Assembly: GCA_013146195.2 (NCBI GenBank)
Contig: CM028382.1
Span: forward strand, 116,945,023 to 117,009,022
Source of the DNA: Codonopsis lanceolata
Lineage: Eukaryota > Streptophyta > Magnoliopsida > Asterales > Campanulaceae
DNA: 64,000 nt
Direction: 5' to 3'
Both the position numbers and the translations under genes were made by a program. Shown in pieces: positions 11,065 through 22,332 of the stretch. The stretch's first letter is position 1. Each line of letters opens with the position of its first letter. The notes under the pieces are model-generated. The model did not search any database. It saw nothing but the letters and a program-made list of their open reading frames with translations, and was not told where the DNA came from.

Positions 11065-12416
11065 GGCCAAAATACGAAAAATACCCTGAAGTTTCCACCA
11101 AATCTCAAAACGGTACCCAACCTAAGGTTTGTGTCATACGTATGTCTGACATTACAAATTGTCCCATATTGCACCCTATCCCTAACGGGCGTTAGAAAAC
11201 TAACAAAAAGTTAGCATGTGCATCTCACATGCAGGGGTAATTTCGTCATTTTTATCAAAAAAAATTCTGGGGTGCTGGTAATGTCGCGAGATAAAATTCT
11301 GGGGCACATGTTAGAACGAGTCAGTCGTTCCGTTTCCGTCCCCAAATTGATAAAACCTTATTCCAAAGAAATCCATGACAACAACCACCGTCCCTGCCTC
11401 TACACCTCCTCCTCCTTCTCCGTCGTGGTCCGATAATCCAACCCCAAGCCCTAATTCCAACTCCTTCATGGCCCAAGACGACGACGACCACTCCTCTCCC
11501 TCCGGTGCCCTCGACTCCCCTACTTATTTTACCGATTCCCCCTCTCGATTACACCCCTCTTTCGACGACCCCCCTCTCTTCGATCTCTCTTCGACGAAAC
11601 CTCCTCTACCTGCTCAATACTTAATTCCGCTAATCCTCCCGACCCTACCACTCACTCTCCTTCCCCTCCCGTCCTCCCTACCCTCCTCCACCTCTCTTTC
11701 AATCAGATTTCGGTTGCTTCGCCGACCGCCGTTTCGTATCTTCAATCATGACCCCTTCCGCGAGATTTTCCGTCGTGACTTCGATTCTCAAGGCGGTATT
11801 GAGTCGTCCGGATGCTTTTTTGCCGCAACATTCTAGCCGTAGTTGGTGGCGGTCATAAGCCTCGCATGCTTAAATAAGGTTATGATTTGGGACGACCACC
11901 GAATCGATGCATCGGTGAGCTCTCCTTCCTAAGTCAACCGTCCGTCTCGCACGAGACAGAATTGTCGTCATTCTGTTGCAAAAAATATCCGTATATAATT
12001 TCGCTGACTTGAAATTGTTGCATCAAATTGAGACGATTGCAAATCCTAAGGGGCTCTATGAGGTATCTCATGTTTCGGGGTCTATGGTGTTGGTGTGTCC
12101 GGGTTATAGAAGGGGCAGATTAGGGTGGAGTATTATGCAACAAAGAGGACCAAGTTTATAACGACTCATGATTCGAGGATTGCATGTTTTACTCTTACTA
12201 ATGATGGGCGGTTGCTAGCTACTGCATGTGAGATGACGAAATTACCCCTGATGTGAGATGCACATGCTAACTTTTTGTTAGTTTTCTAATGCCCGTTAGG
12301 GCTAGGGTGCAATATGGGACAATTTGTAATGTCAGGCATGCGTATGACACAAACTTTAGATTGAGTACCGTTTTGAGATTTGGTGAAAACATCAGGGTGT
12401 TTTTCGTATTTTGGCC
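11065..12416. mobile_element. Pack-MULE with long inverted repeats carrying an ATG18 fragment
   Basis: Terminal inverted repeats of about 185 bp (11065-11249 and 12233-12416) both start GGCCAAAATACGAAAAA reading inward and match closely throughout. They are flanked by a 9-bp duplication, TTAAAAGAG at 11056-11064 and TTAAAATAG at 12417-12425 (8 of 9). Long inverted repeats plus a 9-bp duplication are the mark of Mutator-like elements. The inside encodes no transposase, only a piece of a host autophagy gene, which defines a Pack-MULE. The inside is visibly more GC-rich than its surroundings. The total is 1352 bp. Confidence 0.88.
11375..12225 (+). pseudogene. ATG18: Captured ATG18-type (PROPPIN WD40) gene fragment
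   Basis: Starting from an ATG, a Ser/Pro/Asp-rich N-terminus (MTTTTVPASTPPPPSPS) resembles the variable N-terminus of plant ATG18. Matches to the core then follow across several frames: FRIFNHDPFREIFRRDFD, KVMIWDDH, then [35 protein letters not shown], and finally [22 protein letters not shown]18 proteins are seven-bladed propellers that bind PI3P and act in autophagosome formation. Only about the first half of the propeller is present, and the FRRG lipid-binding motif region is absent. Several small indels and the stops after 'AATF' and 'CPGYRRG' break the frame. The reading runs on without an obvious intron. The fragment ends right where the right inverted repeat begins. Confidence 0.87.
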
Positions 12417-12740
12417 TTAAAATAGAGGGAGTACAATATATCTGAGTGCAAAAAAAAAAAGTTCAAAAGCACATAAATGCAGCATGGGCAATGGAGTCAT
12501 TTCACTGTCGACGTGGTACATCGTAAATTTCACCCAAAACAAGGGATAATATCGTAACCACAAATTCACAGTCCCAAGGGCACAGAGAAAATTTAAATGC
12601 AACTCTGAATCATTTCAGATCCAGGGTATTCTTCTGGTTTTTCAAAAGCTTCAGAGAGAGAGAGAGAGCGCTGTGTGAGATATTTTAGTGTCTTCTTCAT
12701 CTTCATCCCCACCATTTTCAATTCCTCCACACACACAACC

Positions 12741-12760
12741 TATATTAATATATAATATAG
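12741..12760 (+). promoter_or_regulatory. TATA-rich core promoter candidate of the PNRC-motif gene
   Basis: A run of TATATTAATATATAATATAG lies about 70-90 bp before the 5' splice site of a leader intron. The GA tract and pyrimidine-rich stretch upstream (12655-12740) fit a plant promoter or leader. The Pack-MULE/MITE nest ends about 310 bp upstream. Confidence 0.4.
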
Positions 12761-13254
12761 AGAGAGGACAAGCTTCTTCCTGACAGACCCTAACTTATAA
12801 TTAGTCTTCATCAAGTTCACACTTCACAAGGTAATCCTCTTCATTACTTGAAATTTTTTCAACTCAGTTTCTTGATTAACTGTTTTGCCTCTTAATGTTT
12901 CGGTTTCAAATTTGGATCTGTACTACCGTGAGACTGTGTTATTATATTTCGAGTTTTCTCTTCTAAAGGTTTGATTATTTTTTTTTCTCATTTTTGGTAG
13001 ATCTGGTTGGTGGATCGGCTCGTGCACTCATATATGTTCGTTTTATGGTTTGAATTTACTGAGGTTAATATCGATTTGCTTAAATTTTGGTGGTTATAGA
13101 GAAGATCTAAACTTTTGACTGTCATTTGTGATAGCCCTTGAAGTGATAATTTTTGTTGGCGTTGTGGAGCGTCTTTTGTAGGTAGTTCTGGAGAAATTTG
13201 GGTGTTTTTTTGGTTACAACAAATATTTAGAGATTTTGACGACTTTGACTTTAG

Positions 13255-13911
13255 ATGGAGACGCTTGTTGTTGTTGCTCAGCACCGGAATGAATTTCACG
13301 GTAGGAGTGGTAGGAATCATGTAATGGGTCCTGCTCGATTTAAGTCTTTGGGTTCTCCTCCTTCTTATGGATTTAGAGATATTAACTGCCGGACGTTCCA
13401 ATCTGGGGCAGGGATTCTCCCAACCCCGATGAGGACTTGTTCTACACCTGTAACCAAAAAGGCTCATTCACCTTCGTTTTCACCTAAAACACCTTCCCCA
13501 TCTGTTAATGCCGTCCATAATGAACCAAAGAAACACTCCAAAAGAGTTACCTCCAAGAGTAGCTCAGTTCCGATCCCTATTAATTTCAAGCAAGTTGATT
13601 CAAAGGATTGTGGGTCATTTGGGGATGATTTTCTTTACTCTGAGCTGTGGGCTGGACCTGCTTATTCCAACTCACCACCACCCAGTTCTTTGCCAATACC
13701 CAAATTTTCTGTTGTTAGGCCAAAGAGAACTGTTTCGCTTGAGTTGCCTTCAGTTTCAGCCTCTGATTTTGATTTGCACCCCTTTGCCAAGTCAGCTCCC
13801 CCCTCACCTACTAGGGATCCTAGCTTTGCTCCGATAGATTTCTTTCACAGTGATGACTCTGCGACGAAAACCCTTCGCCGCATCCTCAATCTTGATTTGG
13901 CTGACGAATGA
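13255..13911 (+). CDS. PNRC/EDC-motif proline-rich protein (putative decapping cofactor)
   Basis: A 218-residue protein, basic and Ser/Pro-rich in the first half. Around residues 131-153 lies LWAGPAYSNSPPPSSLPIPK, then RPKRTVSLELP and FAKSAPPSPTRD, ending SATKTLRRILNLDLADE. The first block matches the short motif of animal PNRC proteins and yeast Edc1/Edc2 (aromatic-AG-x-x-F/Y ... P-P-S-LP-x-P), which contacts the Dcp1 EVH1 domain and activates the Dcp2 decapping enzyme. That role is inferred here from the motif; the rest is predicted disordered. ATG 13255 is the first in-frame Met, because a TAG stands directly before it. A leader intron probably runs from GT at 12831 to an AG at 13230 or 13254. 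The gene looks intact. Confidence 0.82.
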   Translation: METLVVVAQHRNEFHGRSGRNHVMGPARFKSLGSPPSYGFRDINCRTFQSGAGILPTPMRTCSTPVTKKAHSPSFSPKTPSPSVNAVHNEPKKHSKRVTSKSSSVPIPINFKQVDSKDCGSFGDDFLYSELWAGPAYSNSPPPSSLPIPKFSVVRPKRTVSLELPSVSASDFDLHPFAKSAPPSPTRDPSFAPIDFFHSDDSATKTLRRILNLDLADE

Positions 13912-16900
13912 AGCGTTAGGAGCGTTGGCCTCCTGTAAATAAAGGTTGTACTTTTCAATCTGGGTTTATGGTAGATTGTATATAGAGTTAATAAGTCTCT
14001 GGTGGGACATTTACTGGTTTTCATATGGTCGCATGTACTGGTAACAGGAACAGAGTATGATTTTGGTGGAAGAAGTAGAATAGTGATCGTGATTGGATGG
14101 TTTTTGTGGAAGATGGTGGGTGGTTGGTTGAACATTTCTGCAAGTTTTGGACAATAAGTTGTGGATTGTTGATGAACGGAGAATTGGTTTCTGCCTGTTG
14201 TGTGGATGAAGTAGGTGGCACTTGTTATTGTTGATTCAAGATGTTGGATGCAGAATGGAAAGTTTGAGGTCTTTCTGTGAAACTTGATTCGTAACAGATT
14301 CATTTATCACGGACTATCAAAATTGACTCCACGAATTAAATATTGAAAGGGAGAGGAGAGGGTACTAAATTCTAATCGGTTGCCCAAGTGTTAAAACCCT
14401 GTATTTGGTATAATTCCCTCACAGGATGACTTTCTCTTGCCTTCTTTCCAAAGGTGTAGGCTTTTAGTGTTTTACATACTTGTATATACTGTAGAATCCT
14501 TGTTCGAGTAGTCAGTACTAGTTCTTTAGGGTTTTACCTGATTTTAGCTATCAATGTCTTAGGACCTCAAATATTAAACCTAACACTGATTCTATTTACC
14601 TCTCCAAAATAGAGTAGTTTCTTTCTTTGGGTTGGTTTGTTTGATTTGGTTCCACCAGTCCATTTTCTATATCCTCGCTTGTTACATAGTTTCCTACTGC
14701 AGTTGATCACCATTATCTTCCTATTCTTTGTGTTCCTTTAATCTAAAGTCTTGACTTTCTTTTCTTGGTCATCGAGGTTGTAGTGCTCCCCCTCACCATT
14801 TTTTCTGGTTTTTAAAATGGAAAAATGGGATGGGAAAGGGGATGTAGCTGTTTATCACTTCTGCTCAGTAGTTTCTAGGCTCCTTGTGTCATACTTTCCT
14901 GTTATAGGTCCCCCGGTTCTTCTGTACTGCAAGTGGTGAATGCCACTCTTCCTTCGTCTTCACAAGCTTTTTCATTATCGGAAATTTTGTTCGTACAAAG
15001 CCCACTGTCATCACAAGGTCTTTCTTCTTCAGAAATAATCGCTGATCAAACCAAGCCACTCACAAGGTTAGAGCTTTGCAAATTTTCATTCCGACTTGAT
15101 TATGCAATGCTTATTGTGTTTATGCTATATTATTGATGAAACTAACATGCAGTCCCGTGTGTTTTGCTGTTAAACATGCAGGGAGTAGCCAAAAGAGAAT
15201 CTTTCAGGAGGCTGTTCTTCCACCAAGCTCTGTTCTTTATGGTGGTGGTCTTTTTCTGTTTCATTTGTGTTTCTTTTAAAAATGTCTTATTGTTAAGGAT
15301 TAATCCAGTTTGTTTCATGTTTAAGGTATTATTTGAACCATTGCAGTAATTATAGTTTCGGATAGTCTAGTACTACTTTGTGTTATTATTAATAGTAATG
15401 ACTACTTGCTATTGTCAGTTTGGCAATTGGTATTCTCGTGGATTTGATTGGATTACTGAAGTTAATTGTTTCAATTGTTAAGAGTTTGATAGGGTTACTG
15501 AATAAGTTTGAATGAACCTGAGAATTTTAATAGGGGAAATGAGATAAGGTTCTAACTATGGCTTGATCCTTTTGAGTGAATTTTTAGATTCAGATGCTTA
15601 ACTTGATTACCTTGTGAGAATGTTGTATTTCTCCCTGGAATTGGATTGTGATAATAAAGTGGAAAGTGGGTCACTCCATGCAGGGTTTACAATATTCTTC
15701 CTGCAGCTCTTTGGTCCGATTTATAATATTTATTTTGCTACTTGGCTGATAGCAATTGTTACAGCCTTCTTTTCATGTTTAGCAACTGTAACAGATCTGG
15801 GTTATTCATCTTGTCCTTTGTTCTAGATCAGTGCAATTCTTCCATTGATTCAGTAACAATTGCTCGCCAATTTGCATGAATAGTTTATTGAAAACACAAA
15901 AAAAAGTTTGAAATTTTATGCCCAACTGCGAATTCTCATTAACTTTTGGTTTTGTAACTGTATGGATGGTCCCTAGTGGGAATGGGTGCCACACCATATT
16001 GTCTCACCAAGTTGCCTTTGATATATGGGATTGCTCCAAGTTTGAAATAGCTTTTGATATATATATATATATATATATTTATTTTTTTTCTCCTAAGGGG
16101 GGCATGAGAAGGGATCGAACCTGAGACCTCACACTTTGTGAAGCCCCATGTAAATAGCTTTTGATATATGGATTGCACTTGTTTGACATAATGTGTAGAT
16201 GTTAAGCCTGACATAATGCTTGCTTGTCTCACAAATCATCGTTGGGGTATGTTCCTCTTGTTGTGATTCATCTTATTACATAATGTGTGGATCTAGTTCC
16301 AAGTAAATTTGGGTGCCAATATGTTATCATTATTGGGGCTCGTCTGACTGGCTGATTCGTTTCACTAAAACGTCTAGATTTTGCTGAGTGATTTGGGGGT
16401 GATGACTGTTACTTGTTGCAGCAATACATTCTCTTGCTGGATATGTATGTATCGCAGCATAATTCTTTGCTAGTGCAATCTGTGTTTGATTCGTGAGTTG
16501 TTGGCATTTTTTCTGTGTTATATGTTATGAAATATATATGCATTTGTTGGTCTGTAAGATTTACATTTATTTAAATGGCTGTGGGTTCCCTGCGAAACTC
16601 ATAGCAACTACACTGATGTGTTATTGACTGCCCCAATTCTATAGCTACATGCTCTTATGAGCTTTTTATTGGGAAACACTGTTTATTTTGTGCTCTTTGC
16701 CTGGGTAGATTTTTTTCCTTCCTCACAAATTTGATAAAACATGGTGCATTCATATTTTATAAGAATATAAGATTATTAGTCGGGCTATAGAGTTTTCGTT
16801 TGGAACTTTTTTGTAAAAATAATATTTTTAGTAATCCATATTAATAAAATGATATTTTTATATCTTAATTTTTTTAAAAAATAAATTCTTTAAGTATAGC

Positions 16901-17433
16901 ATTACAAAATAAAATAATGGATTCATTGGGAGTGTAATTGCGTAGAACCACTAGTCTTTTTTGGTAAGATTTTGATTGTATTTTCAAATTCACATAACAA
17001 ACAAATAACATCGGTTCGTTTATTGATCCAATTAATGAATTGAATCGGACTAATCCTTCACGTTTCACTGGCCTAGTCAATCAGTCCTGTCCAGTGTCCA
17101 ATGCAGATAAGTACTCCCCAAGCAGCTGTTTCTTTTCTATTTTTAAAAATTAAAAATAGTTTTGGACAAACCTATAATTATTATGAATAATTATTTCAAC
17201 TCAAAACTGAGTCAAAAATCTTCTGATACAACTTGGGGAGCTCAACAAGATAGTGATTTTTCTATTTATTTATTTATTTTTAAAAATATTATTTCTACCT
17301 CAGTTATCTACAAATTTACAAGAGGATACAAAACCAAAGACTAAAAGAAAAAATAAAATAAAAACAACAAGATTACAAGTCATCCTCCTTCACTAATCAT
17401 ATACTCCATGATTGGAAAAATTGTAACACTGGG
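13912..17433. other. Region between two convergent genes
   Basis: The 3' UTR of the PNRC-motif gene probably fills the first few hundred bases (AATAAAGG at about 13938). A weakly gene-like stretch at 14930-15075 (LPSSSQAFSLSEILFVQSPL) and one at 15181-15240 after an AG could be exons of an unrecognised gene, but I cannot assign them. An (AT)n run lies at 16058-16078, next to a SINE-like piece. No other features are seen. Confidence 0.45.
16083..16145 (-). repeat. tRNA-derived SINE-like fragment
   Basis: On the minus strand it reads GTGAGGTCTCAGGTTCGATCCC, given here as GTGAGGTCTCA then GGTTCGATCCC. The second part is a pol III B box. It is flanked by an (AT)n/T-rich run, as SINE tails often are. 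Confidence 0.45.
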
Positions 17434-18739
17434 TTAAGTCTTGTTTCTTTCTGATGACCCTAAATTCTTCACTCCATCCAAAAGCATTTCTTGGCATCGG
17501 CATTCTTCACTGCAAAAGGCCTCTTCTCCCCTTCAAAATCAAACCCCACAATTTTATTTATTTATTATTATGTCTATCCATAACATGGCAATTGGCAACG
17601 ACAAGGTCAATGCTATTACTATTGCCTATTGGTCCTTAAATTTTCAATACAATCCAAATATTATCCTATTATTTTTATTGATGCGCATATCAATCATTGG
17701 AACCCATTTTGTTGAGGAAAATTTTAAGATATGCCAAACAAATTCCCTAAAACGAACCCTTTTTTTAATAATTTTTTTTTAAAAAAATATATATATATAT
17801 TAAAAGCATATATATCGGTCAAATTTTTATTGGAAAAACAATGAATTTGACTTAAAAAGTGAAACAAAGTAATAACTTAGAACGGGAGGTAGTAAAACTG
17901 GGAAGAATGAAAAATTAAATTTATGCAGTTACCACTTACCTGTACATGTAAATATCACAGCCTTGTCCAAAACTCTTCCTGCAACTGTGACAAAAGCTGA
18001 GAAAACTATGAGATGTGGTTTTCAAATTATTCAACTCAGTATACCCAACAACACCAGTATCACCACACCAACTCTCCACAATGCAATCATCGTAGATATG
18101 AGTAGTCTTTGGAACAGGCCCTCTAGAAATCACACATGTGTACTCTTCAGAATGCTCCATCTCACTTAAACACAGAGGCCCAGTAGAAACCTTAGGAGAA
18201 GAATCTCTTGTTTGGTTACTAGAATTCCCAGTCCCAAATGCAGTTGGAGTTGTGCAGAATTGGGAATTCCTTGTCTTGGTTCCAAAATCGCCTGGAGATT
18301 TTGGTGATCCTGTTGGAGAAATTGCAGGGGGTGGAAGACGGGGGATTTGAATCTTGAGTTTCGACCCAACCAGGACTTTTCTTGAATTGGGTTCGAATTT
18401 CTCTTCAATAAGAGCTAGACCAATACCTTCTTGGTCAAACTTCTCCGCCAACGGCAACGCGTTGGTTTCTTGAAAAATGTTTGTGGGTTTTGACAGGATT
18501 TTGTCCAGGCCAAATGGGTAACCAAAATTGGAAGGTTGCTTGGAGTCAAGAATTGAAGTTGGGCTCCTTGCAGTTTCTGTATCAGCAAGACCCTTTGCCA
18601 AGAACCCAGTGAAAAACCTTGGAGAACCAAAGAATGGTGAAACGGGTCGGGTACGGGTTGGAGATGGCAAAGAGGTTTGGTGATCAGTAGCCATAATTGG
18701 TTGTTTGGTCACTGTTCTAGATCTATTTCTCAGCATCAC
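17434..18739 (-). CDS. FLZ: FCS-like zinc finger (FLZ, formerly DUF581) protein, two exons
   Basis: Exon 1 spans 18739-17940 and exon 2 17530-17434, with donor AG|GTAAGTGG and acceptor TTTGAAG|G; the joined frame is 897 nt, 298 residues. The N-terminus MMLRNRSRTVTKQ, a SPRFFTGFLAKGL block and SPTSILDSKQPSNF are typical of the larger FLZ proteins. The FLZ finger is complete: FLSFCHSCRKSFGQGCDIYM in exon 1, then YRGEEAFCSEECRCQEML across and after the intron, giving C-x2-C ... C-x3-C. The intron cuts the finger after IYMYR, where family members usually have it. FLZ proteins are adaptors of the SnRK1 energy-sensing kinase, linking it to partner proteins. Met at 18736 is an equally good start. 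The gene is intact and convergent with the PNRC-motif gene. Confidence 0.93.
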
Positions 18740-20053
18740 TACACCTCGCTATGAGCTCAAAATCTCAACCAAAAAATTGTCTAAATAGACCCCTGCAAAA
18801 CATAAGTGTTTGTTTGTACATAAGTTGTATCTAAGGAGTCGGCAAACTCATCAAAGTCTTCATTTGGTCAGCTGGCAGAGACTTCAATACTAATAAGAAG
18901 CCAAGAGACTGCAAATTGTTGTGGATTAGTACAAAATCCCACCTTTCTTTCAGGCACCAAAAGGGAATAAAAAGCTAGCTTAATTGATTTTCCAGGAAGA
19001 AGCCAGAAAATGGTCAGAAACCCAGGAAAAGGCAAAGGAAATCAGTGTGTGGGGAAAATTGAGTTGGGATCTTTGGAGAATGGAAAAGGCCTGCTTTTCT
19101 GTAGACTCCATGCGATCGAGTAGTTAGCCTGAACACTAAAAACAAGAAAATGCAAACTCCTAACGGAATTGTCCACTTTCCTTTCTCAGCTTCTTAAATT
19201 TTGCTAAACGACTCAAGAAAAATAACAAGTGATTCTTATCATAACCCACATGGGCCACATGCAAGGAAGGAAATGGCGATCAGACACCGTAGGTGCCTCA
19301 GCCTATCCCATTTATGAGAGGAAAAGATTAAATCAAATTGTGTGTGCGGGGAATTGTGTGCCTTGGGTTTGCAAATTCTTCTTTCGATCTTTGGAGAGAG
19401 AGGGGAGTAGATGCTATATGATTGGAGCCTTTTTTTTATAAAAGAAGAAAAAGGACGGAGAGGCGTGTATCAATAATTGTCCTTTTCTTTTTTACTTATT
19501 TTTATTAAATTGCTAATGTGAATAAGTAAACTTACGACCACCTTTTTCGAAAGAAATTTTTTTTTTCAATACAAATGTAAATAAATGATGTAAATATGAC
19601 GTGTTATCCCAAATTTGTTTATATTGTGAATAATAATGTCAAAATTTTCATATTTTATTTAAGGGTGTGAATATAACCTACTCAATATTTATCTTTAAAA
19701 AAACACTTTTTATTAGTTATTCCATTTTCTTTTCATTTCATTTTTTTGTTAAATTTCTTTTTAGTGATACGGAGTATAATATATCGAAGATGTCTATTTC
19801 AAGTGAATTTGCTGCAGAGAAAAAAACTATTACATATGATTAACGATGTTAGTTACTCAATTCACGAATCATGATTATATATCTTAAATATTGGCACCTT
19901 TTGATTTATTTAATTTTTTAAAATTAAAATAGCAAGTCCCACGAGTAAATAACTATTTTTAACCATTTATTTGTATGTTATTCTGCTACACTTAGTTAAG
20001 TACTCACTCAATCTTAAAAAGATTGTCTTATTTCTCTATTTTAGGTAAAAACT
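18740..20053. other. Upstream region of the FLZ gene and AT-rich spacer
   Basis: Leader and promoter of the FLZ gene are expected in 18740-19450, but no convincing TATA box could be picked. From 19490 on the sequence is AT-rich. TACGGAGTA at 19768-19776 has the form of a Stowaway excision footprint. No gene is seen. Confidence 0.4.
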
Positions 20054-20546
20054 TGTGTAGGACGATCTTACGGTTCCTAAATCTCATTTAAAAATTCACG
20101 AGTTATAATAAATAAAAAAGATGTTATTAAAAAAACATATAAACAATTCAATCAAGATGGCTCACGATTAATGGTTAAGTTTTGGGTGTAGGTTTGAGCT
20201 TCGAGTCTCTGAAGCCATGTGATTAAATTTAATTGCTCATTAATGAGAAATTTTTTATTTTGCTTCGATACTCCTGTATTTTTAAGGTTTGTCATCGAAA
20301 TTCTTATGTTTCCCACACCTTGCAATTTAATCATCAGTCAGTTTTATTAGCCTCATTTACCTTGGGATGCTTGACGAAGCCTAACAGATTTTGACGAAAT
20401 GCTAAGTAACACATTTAAAGCCAAATGTGACACATTTTAAGGTTAAAAGTAACACTATAAAGGAAAATTTAAAAGATATAAATACGAAACTTAAAAGATA
20501 GACTATGATATATCACTATGAGAAGGGAAAAAAAATTTGGAAACTG

Positions 20547-20547
<1 letters not shown>

Positions 20548-20577
<30 letters not shown>
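20548..20577. repeat. (AC)n microsatellite
   Basis: About 15 uninterrupted AC units. Confidence 0.95.
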
Positions 20578-21051
20578 TTTCACCTTCCTCCTTCGAGATG
20601 AAGATGAAGTGATGAACACACCCAGATCCGTAAACCCCCCCAAGTTTTATTATTTACAGTTGAAACCCTTTCTGAATATAATTATTATTCCCTTGATATT
20701 TATAGGGGTAAAATAAACATTTGACATAACTTAACGACTAAATCTAACATCCATCTAAAAAATGGCTCACATGCAATTGGACAAAAGTTTGGTGGCCAAA
20801 ATAGATATTTCAAACTTTCGGTGGCCGAATTGCAAAATGTGGGAAAGTTGGGTGGCCCATTTGTGTGTTTTACCTTTAAAATACAAAATGACACTCTTAA
20901 TACTAAAACGTGACACTGGTAATACTAAAAAGTGACACATTTAATACTAAAAAGTGTCAGTTTAAAATTAACAGTGACTACCAAAAGTGACACATTTATT
21001 TAATAATACTAAAACGTGACACTTTCAATGCTAAAAAGTAACACTTTAAAG

Positions 21052-21866
21052 CAAAGTTCTAAAAATCGTTAGGCGGCACACTAGCGCCTAGCGCCTAGGG
21101 GACTAGTCAGGGTGTAATCGGGACCTAAGCGGGGTCTAGAATTAATGCATAATTACTTTTTTTTTTTTGATAATTTACATCAAAGATCAAACACATTAAC
21201 TATTTTTTTGTTATGTTTGTCATTTTATCAAACACTTGTCTATATTTTGTAAAATGAACAAAAATATACAAACTTACCACTAATCCCAATTCCCAATAAC
21301 CCAAAAGCAATAAGCTAGTCAAGTTTAGAACTAAAAAAAAAATTAAAAAAAATTACTCCACCTACCTACTACCCTACAACCCACAGTCTAACCTACCCTC
21401 CCTAGTCTCTTCTCATTCTAAATTCGAGTCCCGAGGCAGCCCCCTACTTCTTCATCTTTTTTTTCTTCTCTCTATCTGGCATACCGACAACTCATTTTTC
21501 TTCATTTCTTTTTTTTTTCTTTTTTCTCTCTCTGGCAGACCGACTCTCCTCATTTTTTCGTCCTCCTAGATCTAACCCTTTTATCTATCCCCTCTCTTAG
21601 CCTACCGAATATCTACAAAATCAAACATGTTTTCTTTCTACCTCCCTCTCTTCCTCACTATTACCACTCCCCCTTCCTTCTTCAGTTTACCCCTCTTCCT
21701 TCTCCGGTCACCGCATGCCACAAAATCAAAGCTACAAAAATAAATTAAGGTCGGGGGGTTTAACGTAGACGCTGACTTGGCCGAATAGGCGACGACTAAG
21801 AAACTCGCGACGATGGAGAGGCGCGTAGCGCCTAGGCGAAATAAGGCGGGGAGTTTTAGAACACTG
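21052..21866. mobile_element. hAT-type non-autonomous element with GC-rich termini
   Basis: The ends read CAAAGTTCTAAAAATCG and, inverted, CAGTGTTCTAAAACTCC. They are followed on both sides by AGCGCCTAGGCG-type GC-rich inverted sequence. An imperfect 8-bp duplication flanks it: CTTTAAAG at 21044-21051 and TTTCAAAG at 21867-21874 (6 of 8). The inside is pyrimidine-rich and has no transposase. Confidence 0.65.
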
Positions 21867-22332
21867 TTTCAAAGTCAACAACGACGATTTTATTTATAAT
21901 GCAACACTTCTAGGATCAAAACTAACACATTTAATGCTAAAATGTGACACTTTTAATGATATAAAGTGACATTTAATGTTAGACGTAATTGTTTTCATTT
22001 ATAAAAAATGAGACACTTTTCAAAGTAAAAAGTGACACATTTAAGGATAAAAGTGACACATTTAAACCCAAAAAGTAATATTTTTTAAGAAAAAAAATTA
22101 TAATTTTCATTAAAAAGGTAAAGTGACACTTTTAAGGTCAAAAGTGATACATTTTATACTAAAAAGTGACACTGCTAATAATAAAATATGACATTCTGCA
22201 TATATAAACATGAGGGGTGACACTTTTATTTTCAAAAAACTAAGTGGTTGCATTGAAATTTCTGAATTTTGCCTAATTTAACCTGAATAGATCCGTCTTA
22301 CGAATAAGGGTTCGCAAGATCGTCTTACAGAA

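Larger units (their letters stand above)
10840..12431. mobile_element. Diverged Stowaway MITE split by a Pack-MULE
   Basis: The left arm, 10840-11064, is a diverged copy of the 9811-10059 MITE: it shares TCTATTTTAATTATGG, GAGAAACTACATATT and AATTATTTTTTCTTAAA in the same order. The right arm after the Pack-MULE gives AATAGAGGGAG and TA at 12432-12433. A TA also flanks the left end at 10838-10839. Confidence 0.7.
20406..22225. repeat. Degenerate ~22-bp minisatellite, consensus GTGACACATTTAATACTAAAAA with variants
   Basis: The unit has the form GTGACAC-N-TTTAA-N2-CTAAAA. It occurs in blocks at 20406-20465, 20885-21043 and 21895-22225. Three consecutive units at 20890-20955 are each exactly 22 bp; others are 20-22 bp. 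The second block is cut by the hAT-type element at 21052-21866. The 22-bp length is not a multiple of three, so no peptide repeat is encoded. Confidence 0.75.
20054..22332. mobile_element. Probable transposable element with a 22-bp minisatellite core
   Basis: Short inverted matches (GGACGATCTTACGGTTCC near 20064-20081 against AAGATCGTCTTACAG near 22307-22321) may mark the ends. The body holds three blocks of a degenerate 22-bp repeat and a hAT-type insertion. No ORF of note is present. Ends and class are uncertain. Confidence 0.35.

Noticed and set aside
13845..14303. 152-residue minus-strand ORF (Thr/His/Pro-rich)
   Set aside because: Overlaps the 3' end and UTR of the PNRC-motif gene in antisense; no domain.
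20406..22225. CRISPR-like array of short repeats
   Set aside because: The units abut without unique spacers, drift in sequence, and the context is plant nuclear DNA; a minisatellite explains them.
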